Below are positions 12,201 to 24,200 of a stretch of 64,000 bases of DNA, one piece after another. Source of the DNA: Pseudeuparius sepicola (taxonomy: Eukaryota; Arthropoda; Insecta; Coleoptera; Anthribidae); contig OY987301.1 in NCBI GenBank assembly GCA_963920635.1, forward strand, positions 47,777,820 to 47,841,819, read 5' to 3'. Position 1 is the first letter of the stretch; every line of letters starts with the position of its first letter. The translations under genes were made by a program, and so were the position numbers. Below the pieces are notes generated by a model. The model searched no databases and was not told the origin of the DNA. It saw only the letters and a program-made list of their open reading frames with translations.

Positions 12201-15200
12201 TCGTGAAACGGAACTGGAAAACTTGGAAAATTCTCATTGTATTGGCAAAGAACCGCTCGGTTTGTCAAACTTTAATTTTTTCCAACCTCTAAAACGGGCA
12301 GACAAAGAAAACTGTCTACACCCAATGTCACCCCCAAGTATGCCCTCTCTATATGCAGTATTATTGTCGTGAAACGGAACTGGAAAACTTGGAAAATTCT
12401 CATTGTATTGGCAAAGAACCGCTGGGTTTGTCAAACTTTAATTTTTTTCGACCTCTAAAACGGGCAAACAAAGAAAACTGTCTACACCCAAAGTCACCCC
12501 CAAGTATGTCCTCTCTAGCAGCAGTATTGTTGTCGTGAAACGGAACTGGAAAACTTGGCAAATTCTCATTGAATTGTCAAAATACCGCTCGGTTTGTCAA
12601 ACTTTATTTTTTTCGACCCTTAAAACGGGCAGACAAAGAAACCTGTCTACACCCAAAGTCACCCCCAAGTATGTCCTCTCTAGCTGCAGTTTTGTTGTCG
12701 TGAAACGGAACTGGAAAACTTGGGAAATTCTCATTGAATTGTCAAAATACCGCTCGGTTTGTCAAACTTTAATTTTTTTTGACCCTTAAAACGGGCAGAC
12801 AAAGAAAACTGTCTGCACCCAAAGTCACCCCCAGGTATGTCCTCTTTAGCTGCAGTATTGTTGTCGTGAAACGGAACAGGAAAACTTGGAAAATTCTCAT
12901 TGTATTGGCAAAGAACCGCTCGGTTTGTCAAACTTTAATTTTTTTCGACCTCTAAAACGGGCAGACAAAGAAAACTGTCTACACCCAAAGTCACGCCCCA
13001 AGTATGTCCTCTCTAGCTGCAGCTTTGTTGTCGTGAAACGGAACTGGAAAACTTGTTAAATTCTCATTGTATTGGCAAAGAATCGCTGGGTTTGTCAAAC
13101 TTTAATTTTTTTCGACCCTTAAAACGGGCAGACAAAGAAAACTGTCTACACCCAAAGTCACCCCCAAGTATGTCCTCTTTAGCTGCAGTATTGTTGTCGT
13201 GAAACGGAACTGGAAAACTTGGAAAATTCTCATTGTATTCGCAAAGAACCGCTCGGTTTGTCAAACTTTAATTTTTTTCGACCTCTAAAACGGGCAGACA
13301 AAGAAAACTGTCTACACCCAAAGTCACCCCCAAGTATGTTCTCTTTAGCTGCAGTATTGTTGTCGTGAAACGGAACTGGAAAACTTGGAAAATTCTCATT
13401 GTATTGGCAAAGAACCGCTCGGTTTGTCAAACTTTAATTTTTTTCGACCTCTAAAACGGGCAGACAAAGAAAACTGTCTACACCCAAAGTCACCCCCAAG
13501 TATGCCCTCTCTAGCTGCAGTATTATTGTCGTGAAACGGAACTGGAAAACTTGGAAAATTCTCATTGTATTGGCAAAGAACCGCTGGGTTTGTCAAACTT
13601 TAATTTTTTTCGACCTCTAAAACGGGCAGACAAAGAAAACTGTCTACACCCAATGTCACCCCCAAGTATGCCCTCTCTATAGGCAGTATTATTGTCGTGA
13701 AACGGAACTGGAAAACTTGGAAAATTCTCATTGTATTGGCAAAGAACCGCTCGGTTTGTCAAACTTTAATTTTTTTCGACCTCTAAAACGGGCAGACAAA
13801 GAAAACTGTCTACACCCAAAGTCACCCCCAAGTATGCCCTCTCTAGGTGCAGTATTATTGTCGTGAAACGGAACTGGAAAACTTGGGAAATTCTCATTGT
13901 ATTGGCAAAGAACCGCTGGGTTTGTCAAACTTTAATTTTTTCCGACCTCTAAAACGGGCAGACAAAGAAAACTGTCTACACCCAATGTCACCCCCAAGTA
14001 TGCCCTCTCTATATGCAGTATTATTGTCGTGAAACGGAACTGGAAAACTTGGAAAATCCTCATTGTATTGGCAAAGAACCGCTGGGTTTGTCAAACTTTA
14101 ATTTTTTTCGACCTCTAAAACGGGCAGACAAAGAAAACTGTCTACACCCAAAGTCACCCCCAAGTATGTCCTCTCTAGCAGCAGTATTGTTGTCGTGAAA
14201 CGGAACTGGAAAACTTGGAAAATTCTCATTGAATTGTCAAAATACCGCTCGGTTTGTCAAACTTTAATTTTTTCGACCCTTAAAACGGGCAGACAAAGAA
14301 ACCTGTCTACACCCAAAGTCACCCCCAAGTATGTCCTCTCTAGCTGCAGTTTTGTTGTCGTGAAACGGAACTGGAAAACTTGGGAAATTCTCATTGAATT
14401 GTCAAAATACCGCTCGGTTTGTCAAACTTTAATTTTTTTCGACCCTTAAAACGGGCAGACAAAGAAAACTGTCTGCACCCAAAGTCACCCCCAGGTATGT
14501 CCTCTTTAGCTGTAGTATTGTTGTCGTGAAACGGAACTGGAAAACTTGGAAAATTCTCATTGTATTGGCAAAGAACCGCTCGGTTTGTCAAACTTTAATT
14601 TTTTTCGACCTCTAAAACGGACAGACAAAGAAAACTGTCTACACCCAAAGTCACCCCCAAGTATGTCCTCTCTAGCTGCAGTATTGTTGTCGTGAAACGG
14701 AACTGGAAAACTTGGAAAATTCTCATTGAATTGGCAAAGAACCGCTCGGTTTGTCAAACTTTAATTTTTTTCAACCCTTCAAACGGGCAGACAAAGAAAC
14801 CTGTCTACACCCAAAGTCACGCCCCAAGTATGTCCTCTCTAGCTGCAGTTTTGTTGTCGTGAAACGGAACTGGAAAACTTGGGAAATTCTCATTGTATTG
14901 GCAAAGAACCGCTGGGTTTGTCAAACTTTAATTTTTATCGACTCTTAAAACGGGCAGACAAAGAAAACTGTCTGCACCCAAAGTCACCCCCAAGTATGCC
15001 CTCTCTAGGTGCAGTATTATTGTCGTGAAACGGAACTGGAAAACTTGGAAAATTCTCATTGTATTGGCAAAGAACCGCTCGGTTTGTCAAACTTTAATTT
15101 TTTTCGACCTCTAAAACAGGCAGACAAAGAAAACTGTCTACACCCAAAGTCACCCCCAAGTATGCCCTCTCTATATGCAGTATTATTGTCGTGAAACGGA

Positions 15201-18200
15201 ACTGGAAAACTTGGAAAATTCTCATTGTATTGGCAAAGAACCGCTGGGTTTGTCAAACTTTAATTTTTTTCGACCTCTAAAACGGGCAGACAAAGAAAAC
15301 TGTCTACACCCAAAGTCACCCCCAAGTATGTCCTCTCTAGCTGCAGTATTGTTGTCGTGAAACGGAACTGGAAAACTTGGAAAATTCTCATTTTATTGGC
15401 AAAATACCGCTCGGTTTGTCAAACTTTAATTTTTTTCGACCTCTAAAACGGGCAGACAAAGAAAACTGTCTATACCCAAGTATGTCCTCTTTAGCTGCAG
15501 TATTGTTGTCGTGAAACGGAACGGGAAAACTTGAAAAATTCTCATTGTATTGGCAAAGAACCGCTCGGTTTGTCAAACTTTAATTTTTTTCGACCTCTAA
15601 AACGGGCAGACAAAGAAAACTGTCTACACCCAAAGTCACCCCCAAGTATGTCCTCTTTAGCTGCAGTATTGTTGTCGTGAAACGGAACGGGAAAACTTGA
15701 AAAATTCTCGTTGTATTGGCAAAGAACCGCTCGGTTTGTCAAACTTTAATTTTTTTCGACCCTTAAAACGGGCAGACAAAGAAAACTGTCTACTCCCAAA
15801 GTCACGCCCCAAGTATGCCCTCTCTATATGCCGTATTGTTCGCGTGAAACGGGACTGGAAAACTTGAAAAATTATCATTTTATTGGCATATTACTTTTCA
15901 GAGACAGTCTTCAGCGGTAAGCGCTCTAGACCCAAAACCGTTGCTGAGCCTGCGGTTCACGAAGCCCGAGAAATAGAATTCCTCTTCAACATTCGCTACG
16001 CCCAAAACCGTGGCTGGCAAAAGCGTGGCTAAGTTCACACAAACTATAAATTTTGGCAATTATATTGCAATGATTTCACGGAAAATGAGGATTATTTCTT
16101 GAAACAACTCAATGTATACCTTTTTGAGAATATTCTAAATTTTTAAAGATTTATAATTTGTTAATGTTATTCTAAAAAATGTGTAGGTACCTACTAATAT
16201 ACCTACTCTACATATTATTATATAATAATCTCTAAAGCATATTTTTAATTTACTCTTGAGTGAGGAAACGTTATAAAAAAAACTGTTTTTATAAAGCACT
16301 GAGTTTACTCACATTTTTTTAGATGCACAACAAAGAACCTAGACCAGGGTGGACACCAAAAGAATATAGTTTCCTATGTTCACGTCACTTTGCTGAAGAA
16401 TGTTTTTTAAGTAAAAATTTAAAATTTAAATTTTTTAAATTTGTTTTGTAGCTTTTATTTTAAAATAATTACTTTATGAAAATAACTTGCCTTCAAAATT
16501 TCCATGGCACACTTTTCTAAATGCAGAAAATTATTAAATTGCTGTTTTTGGAACTTAATTTTTTTAAATTAATATTTTTTGATTTTGACAAAATTTTGGA
16601 TTTAGGGTTCTGAATCGATTCTGAACAACTTTTTCTAGTAAATTTTTTTTGAAAAAAAAATGCCTAATATGACTTCGGATTTTTAGCCTCGATTGTGGCA
16701 TCGCAGGTGGCTTCGACTTTGGAGTAGGCAACTAATTTTTCGTAAATAAGTAGGCAACAATGCCATCTACCTTTGGGAAAAATTTCGTTCTGGTCGGTTA
16801 AAAATTAAAGGAGTTATAGGGTTATTTCACTCTTATGTGAGACACTCTGTATATTTTATTTAAGGGCCAATAAAATGTTATAGTATTTGCAAGTGGTGTT
16901 ATTTATTTAGCTCCATTATGGTTATTCAAGGTGTTATTTAAATTTTCTCTTGGGCCATTTGGATTTTCCAACATTAGCTTTTTTATAAGGATTTCGATTT
17001 AGCATACAGGATCAAATTTAAAATTATTGTTACAGTTTATAACTTAAATTTCTATATTTTCCTCATTTTTGAGTTTTGGCAAAGATAAATAAATTAGTGA
17101 GAGTCAAATAATATGCTTATTAAAATACCAAAAAACCGAATTTATAAAAATATATGTATCGATTACTTAATTATATTACCTATTACGTATTAAGATTAAA
17201 ATGTATTTTAAAATTTGAATATTTCATTTCTACCATTTTAAAGTAGTACGCCACTGTAAAACCGGAAACGGCATGCCGCCATGTGCAGTGACTAGACAGG
17301 TCCAGCATAAAGACCCGAATTTGCTCCTTCCTGGGGTTCTTTATTCATAGTAATATCTCCATACCTTCGACCATTTTCCACCAACAGAGGCTGGGCGTCT
17401 AAAAATGATCACCCTGTACATTACCTGAAATCTCCTGATCTCATTGTGAATATTGAATATTGATGATTTGTGATGTATCTTTCTTTGTAAATTTTAAATA
17501 AGTAAATATCGACTTTATTACTCAACTCACATTCCAATAACTTTGTGCTCTATAGGGGTCGCAAAAAATCCAAACTTGATTGTGATTTGTCAAATTTTTA
17601 CAAAGCTGATTTATTAGAGTGCTTACTTAAGTTCTTACAAAGAACGCAAAACTAACCAAATTTAGTTGAATGCACTAAACAGACGTGTAGCAGACATGTA
17701 GCAGTCGTATAAACCTTTATAGAACAATTAAAAAGCTATTATTGCCGACCGTCTGTAAAACTATACATTTCCATACAGATTTCCAGAGGTAAACAAATGC
17801 TTTATTTGACTTGATTTATGAACTTAAATATTATCAACTTAGCTATGACCGCGTTTGACAATAGACGAAAATGGTTTGCTGCTGACAGCTGCCGTCAAGA
17901 TGCGTCGCCGCACGGTTTAGTTGAAATTATTTTTGTCATAATAACCTGTATTAAATAACACATATCTATCTCCAGTTTTTTACTTTTAATTTTTTTGTGC
18001 ACTACATCAGTAAAGTGTTTTTATCGAACTCGCCTGTTACTCGCCTCGCTCGCTCGACTCATAATCTCAGAATCACTTTACTGACTTGGTACATAAATAA
18101 CTATTTTATAAATGTTATATACTTTAGCTGAAAGAACGTTCTAAGAACTATATTACAGAACAAATTAGTTGCACACAGCAAAATGGTAATACTCGAGACG

Positions 18201-21200
18201 ATAATACAGCAAATTAACTATTTTTAAGCACTTATAAAACTTTTCCGTTCGGTAAGAAAAAAATAATTCAGTTACTTTGCTAGTTTGGTAGTTTAAAATT
18301 AACCCGCGGAAATGCAATACTTAGATAGTTTTTGTTTCTAGGTAATGGGTTCATAGCCAATTTCCAATTCCTCCAATGTGGCTAAAAAATCAGTTTTTTG
18401 ACTATTTACCTTTTACTGCTATCAAACCTTAATTACTTGTTAGTTGTTTTTTTACAATATACTATGCATTAAAGTATTTCACAGTGACAAGTTTTTTGGC
18501 TTTCCTGAATGATTTGAATTTTCTCACATTGAAGGTATTACTTGCTCGACGACGATATATTGATTCTAAATTATTTAAATTATTTTACACATTTTTTTCT
18601 TATGAAAGCCCTCAAAACCCTTGAAGATTAACAAAATACGTATGATAAAATTACATAACTTCAGTTAATTATATTTTGAATTATATTTTTAATAATAATT
18701 GTTAAAAATTTAACATAATAAAATTAAATTTCAGGCCTAAGGCGACATTGTTGACCGAAAGCTTGGTTTATTAAAAAGAAGTTGTACCTACTAAGAAATA
18801 TATGATTGGCTGAAGAACCGTTATTTCCTGAAATGTCATATAGAAGTAGTTGATTATACAGGTTGTTTCATAATTGAATGCTGATCCTAAAGGGCCATAA
18901 TCCTTGGATGATTTTAATATGTTTTATATGAACATAGGTCGGCAACCGCTTTATTTCTGAGACACAGGGTGTTCAAATTTAACAAACAAAACACTCTTTT
19001 TCCCAGTACTTCTAAAACCGTCTTGTATTTTTTTTCTATTTCGGTACCTGCAAAGTAGGCATAAAAATACATTTTTTCCAGACTTAAGTTTTTATTAAAT
19101 TTTCATCAGTGTCCTGTTAACAGGCCCTGTAATATTTTTAATTAAAAAAATTGATACTCCACTGTTTTTTAAATAAGTAATATTTTTATAATTGCCTCTG
19201 TCTCCTCATAAAAATGATCTCTCGACTATTTCACAATTCTTAATTTCACAATGTGTGCTAACCAAAGCATTTAAGCAAAATTTTTATAATTTTATAGTAA
19301 CTAATTAGTTATTTCTGAAAAAATATATACAAATCGGTTTTAGAGATTGAGGAAAAACCGATTTTTTGAATTTCAACACCTGAGAAATAAAGTGGTTGCG
19401 GACCTAGGTTAATATAAAAAAAAACTTAAAATCATCCAAGGATTATATTGCCCTTTAAGAATCAGCATTTAACTATGAAACACCTTGTATAGAAAGCAAA
19501 TTTGGTCTACTAGCATTTTTAAACTTTGAATAATTATGTATTATGGTGCGTTCACAAACCTTAGGTTTATTGCTCACTATCATATTTCTTTATGTATTAA
19601 ATAACTATATATTTTTCAAAATAAATTATTTCGCAAATAGATTATTGAAAAAACGAAATCAAAAAGGTCTATTTCAATTTTCTTACCTTATTGCTCATCA
19701 GTTTTCAACAAAGACCCTAATTTTCATTAAAAAAATTAATAAGTTTAAATAAGTATGTACGTAAGTAGGTATTTAATAACTTCCAAAAAGATTCTGATGG
19801 TTCTGACACACAGTTGCCAAACCATCTGAGAGTTTCAGAGTTGTTCTCAAGAGTTTTTTTAACTATGAACTTTCCGCAACTTAGCTATGAAAAGTAAAAC
19901 ATTTTGTAACTTGTTAGTTACAAAAAATAAGTTTTAATTTTTGCTTCGATTTTAAAGCCAGTCGTCCTTTGAATGCGTTTTCGTCCGAATTCCCTTCATC
20001 AGAAATCGGACGAAAATTTCCGTCAGAATTCGCATATGTGGTATTGTCCACTGGACAACATTTAGTATAAAAATCAGTTATTATCAGTCGCTATACTATT
20101 AAAAACTAGTGATTTGAGTGATGGATCAATTTTTCTTTTGGAAAAAAATTGGCTGGTTAGACGGTGCTGAAAGTTAATAAGAAAAAAGGTTGGGTTATAG
20201 CCAAATGAAAAGAATTTGGAGAATATAATCAGTAATATTACGATTTGTTAAAGAATAATGACAAGAAAAAGGTTTTTGATTGCATGAATCAGAACATGTT
20301 TTTAAATTAATTAATAATGGAACATATTGTGGACATCACGAATAATGATCCCTGCGTCACAATGGTCGACAATGGAAATTACATAGTTAGCCATTGCAAT
20401 GCAATGCAATGCAGGGATCAAGATTCGTGGTATCTACTTTACATCAATTGTCTATACAGATTGTCTCGTTAATAATGGGATATAGAGCTACTGGTCAAAT
20501 CTCAATAGTTACTGAGGAATAGCGCGTTGTAGTTCTTTTTTGAAATTTAATTGTGGCAATATCTCCCAAACCAATCAAGCTGCTGAACAGAAATTTGACA
20601 CTGCTGTGTTTTTGGGGTGGAAAATAAGCCAAAAATGTCAGTTTCTACGTATCTCACACACTAGCGCTGTTTTTGGGTCGTACTTTTACCTGTAACTTTT
20701 GTGGTCTTGCAGGTTCACTATTTTAGTGGCTCTTTTCATTTGCCAACAAAAAACAAAAAATCGAATTAGCTGTTTGCATTGAAATTGGCAAAACGTTCTC
20801 CAAAACACCTGTTAACTGAAAAATTCCGAAAAATAAAATTTTCACCAAGGCACCTCTTTCAAATTTTACAAATTAATTGTACCATTTGAAGCTAGAAAAA
20901 ATTCCCTATGAACAATGTACTAAAAATTAATACCCATTTAGCATTTTTTCGTCATTTTGAATGTACCTACCATTCATCTGTAACATTTAAAATGCGGTAG
21001 GTGAAAAATTCATTTTTTCAAATTTTTGAGTTAACAGGTGTTTTGGGGCACATTTTGACAATTTCAACACAAACTGTTGATTTTATCATTATAAATACCT
21101 AAAAAGTATATAGTTTTATTGCAAAACGAAAAGATGCACTAAAATGATGAACCTACAAGACTAAAAACGTAACATCATAAAGTTAGGTATGAGTAAAAGT

Positions 21201-24200
21201 GCAAGTGGCACTCTCTGTGATATATGTAGAAAATGACATCTTCAGCTTAGTCTACACCCCCAAAAACATAACAGTGCCAAATTTAATTTCAGAAGTTTGA
21301 TTTTTTTTTCATAATTAAATTTCAAAGAAAGAACTTCAGCCATTGAGATTTGACAGGTAGTTGTTAAGAGGGGACAACTCGAAAGACTTCACCAAAATGT
21401 TATTTGTGGATTTTTTCGATTTTGTTTCTTTTTTAAGTAAGTCACAAGAAAGTTTCTTGAGATTATCGGGCAATCAGAAATTACAATAAATTAGGTCGGT
21501 AATCGATCATGTTCAATAAAAATGCATAAAACGAGATTAAAATATGAACTCTGTTTTATGCATTTTTTCGAAAACATTGACCGAACCAATTTCTTGAAAT
21601 GACTAGGTATCCAATGATCTCAAAAAACTTTCTTATAAATTAGATACCTACTTTTTTGAAAAAAGGAACATAAGCGTTAAAATCCACAAATAACATTTTG
21701 TTGAAGGTGCCCGAGTTATCCCCCTCTTAAGCTCAATCGTAATATTTTGGCATAAAATATTATGCCGTTGATTTATGTACAGTTATTAATGGAATACCCT
21801 GTATATTATTTCTCTTCAGTATGTCACACAAATCGTCACATTCGCAGGAACAACTGTGAAAAATCTTTTTCGAATTGCTCGCACATCCCATATTTTTGGC
21901 CGAAGTCGCACGAACGATGTCGGGCACAGTGTACGAACCCGATATAGGTTTTAATGGAATGGGATCATTCATACTTATTCGTCCGATTTCTGACGAAGGT
22001 AATTCGGACGAAAACGTATCTAAAGGACGACCTGCTTAAAAGTCCACTTTATTTGTAAAAATTAAAAAGGTCATTAAATCCATTGTGAAGCAATCCATTT
22101 TTGACACTTTGTTTTTACCTGTGTATCTACTAGAATTCCCATCTGAAGAAACAAGTCTCTAACTTCCACTAGCATCCTTTCGATTTTTAACAGCTGCTGA
22201 TGCCTTTCTTCTATATCTTGTAGCGTTCTTTTTGCTTCTGCAGTTTCAGCCAGAATCTTAAACATAAAACAAATTCTGATATTTCATGCAAGTCGTATTT
22301 TTTATATCCAGCACTGAATGTAACCAGTAAACTGTTGACGCCCAGTATATACTTGATTGGTTATAGATTTTTGCATATAAAATGTTGAATTTGTCATTTT
22401 ATTTTGTAGGCCTGCTTTAGTGAGTATACAGTGATATACAGGATGAAAATGTAAAATCTTCTTGTTGCAGGCTCACTTTTAACCTTTAATAGTATATACT
22501 TATGACTTTGGCAGCAATGGGAAGTAAATGTACAGTCAGTTCATCCTGTGAAATTTTTTTGGAAATAAGTTTTAGGGCAACTGGATATAAAAATAGATTC
22601 TACTTTTAGACTTCTCCTCACTTACATTATCTGTAAACACTTCAATATTCGTATGTCCATCTAATAATCCCACTAGTTCCTCTTCTGTTGGCTTTACTCC
22701 TTTTGCTCTTAGCTGAGCTTCAAGTTGTGACTTTTTGATGTTTCGGTAAGTTTCTAGTTCTACATTGTATGCCTTAAATGCTTTTTGAAACCTAGTTTTC
22801 AAAGTGTTGTATTGGATGGTTTTTATTCTGCCTTCTGCAGTGTGAGTGTCGATACTTTTGAGTTCCTCCTCGCAGTCTTTGAGTTTTCCAGTGATTTTAT
22901 GAGAGATGCTGGTATTGTTTTGGAAGAGGGCATCTATTTTGTCTGCCAAGTCTATAAAGAACAAATAATTATTTGAGGAAATCCTAATAGTGTTAATATT
23001 TCACACAATGGTAATAGATTACTTTTAAAAGGGAAAATTTTACAATCTTAAATCCTTCCCTATAATAAACCAACTATGGTTAGTTCGGAATTAAACTGAA
23101 TTAGGGTTACTATTATATACACTGTGTCCCGGATAAGAATGAACAGCATGGGGATATTCCAAACGGTGAGAGATAGAGCAACGGTTAAATGGGGAAAAAG
23201 TTGCGCCATTTTGAGGTCAATAAAATGTCACAAACAGATTTCTAATATCTTTTTTCGTTTTTGAGTTGTTATCACAGATAGAAAAAAAGAAAAACACTTT
23301 CTTATGGCACTTTTTAACGGGCTTTAAGATGGCGTTTTTAGATTTGTTCTACAACGTTTCGTTTTTGAGAAACCATCTTCAACTTTATTTTTTTAAATAC
23401 GAACCTGCTTTTTTTTGCAGATTTTCAAAGCACTTTTTATTGCAAATACCATGATGGACACGAAATATTTTTAAAATGTTTTGAGACAATTATACTGAAA
23501 ATTCCTTTTTTTCCATTCATTTTTTTCTATTGCGGCCCTGTATTTAATAATAAGAAGTCTAATAAATATTAATCAGTATTGACCACAATTTAACTTACAG
23601 TTTATTTTTACTTCGAAAACTTAATATTTTTAAATACGGTCCTGTCTGGTAAGTGTTTTCCTCTGCTGTTGTACAGCAAACAGTGTCGCATTGGGTTTTG
23701 GAGTAAATTCTTCGCTTTTTCTAATTGTGAGAATTTTAAGCCAACGAAACCAATAACTTTTGCCATTTATTAATTGCAACAATACATTCGTTCGGCCTCT
23801 ACACTATTTCTGTGACACAATAAATAACATGCTGACATGTTAAATTTGCCGTCATTTGAAAAAGCACCCTCAATTTCTAATGTTAACTAAATGATACAGT
23901 GGGAGTTATGACAAATGACAAGGGGTTGATTTCGTTGTTTCAAAGCCTTCTAGGTGGAGGATTTTTATTTATTTTTTATTATCGTATGTGACTGTTATTA
24001 GTCTTTGCCATCCTTTTTTAGTTCTCCAATTGAAAGATAAGTTGTAAGTTAAATTGTTGACAATACTGATTAATATTTAGACTTCTTATTAAATTTACAA
24101 TACTATTCCCTCAATAACGAAAATGTTTGGAGTTAACACATTCAGGAAGCGTATCCGTGGGCGGTTGTTTGAGCTCCAGTGATGCCTTATTGTATATAAA

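Larger units (their letters stand above)
6064..16044. mobile_element. Giant foldback (FB-like) transposon with tandem-repeat arms
   Basis: A 9,981-bp element made only of inverted arms. Both ends begin GTTTGTGTGAACTTAGCC reading inward and carry 157 bp of unique terminal sequence (6064-6220, 15888-16044), nearly identical between arms. Inside lie tandem copies of a 166-bp unit, plus-oriented on the left (to about 9130) and minus-oriented on the right (from about 9128). It is flanked by perfect 9-bp duplications, TATAAATTT. Arms with internal tandem repeats and a 9-bp duplication match Drosophila foldback elements, usually linked to the Mutator-like group. No transposase is present, so it would be moved in trans. 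Superfamily assignment is inference; the structure is directly visible. Confidence 0.92.
19952..22040. mobile_element. Composite inverted-repeat element, ends GTCGTCCTTT...
   Basis: The terminal arms 19952-20014 and 21976-22040 are inverted copies containing TCGTCCTTTGAATGCGTTTT and ATCGGACGAA. Inside are further inverted-repeat units (20331-20440, 20484-21360, 21364-21731), so several elements are nested. A TATAAAA followed by CAGTCG near 20065-20095 could be an old promoter. A Cys-rich open frame (21972-21760, minus) is not recognisable. Confidence 0.6.

Noticed and set aside
6531..15878. Dozens of near-identical 61-84-codon open frames on both strands of the 6-16 kb array
   Set aside because: They follow the 166-bp monomer, which is not a multiple of three. 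They overlap on both strands, have no shared start context and change with array variants. They are a by-product of the satellite.
6221..15887. The regular array as a CRISPR
   Set aside because: The whole 166-bp unit repeats head to tail with no unique spacers, inside a eukaryotic transposon with a 9-bp target duplication.
21760..21972. Opposed Cys-rich frames of 61 and 70 codons as a small secreted protein
   Set aside because: No signal peptide or known spacing. The region lies just inside the terminal arm of an inverted-repeat element, and its 3' end enters an ACAGGGTA-type repeat.
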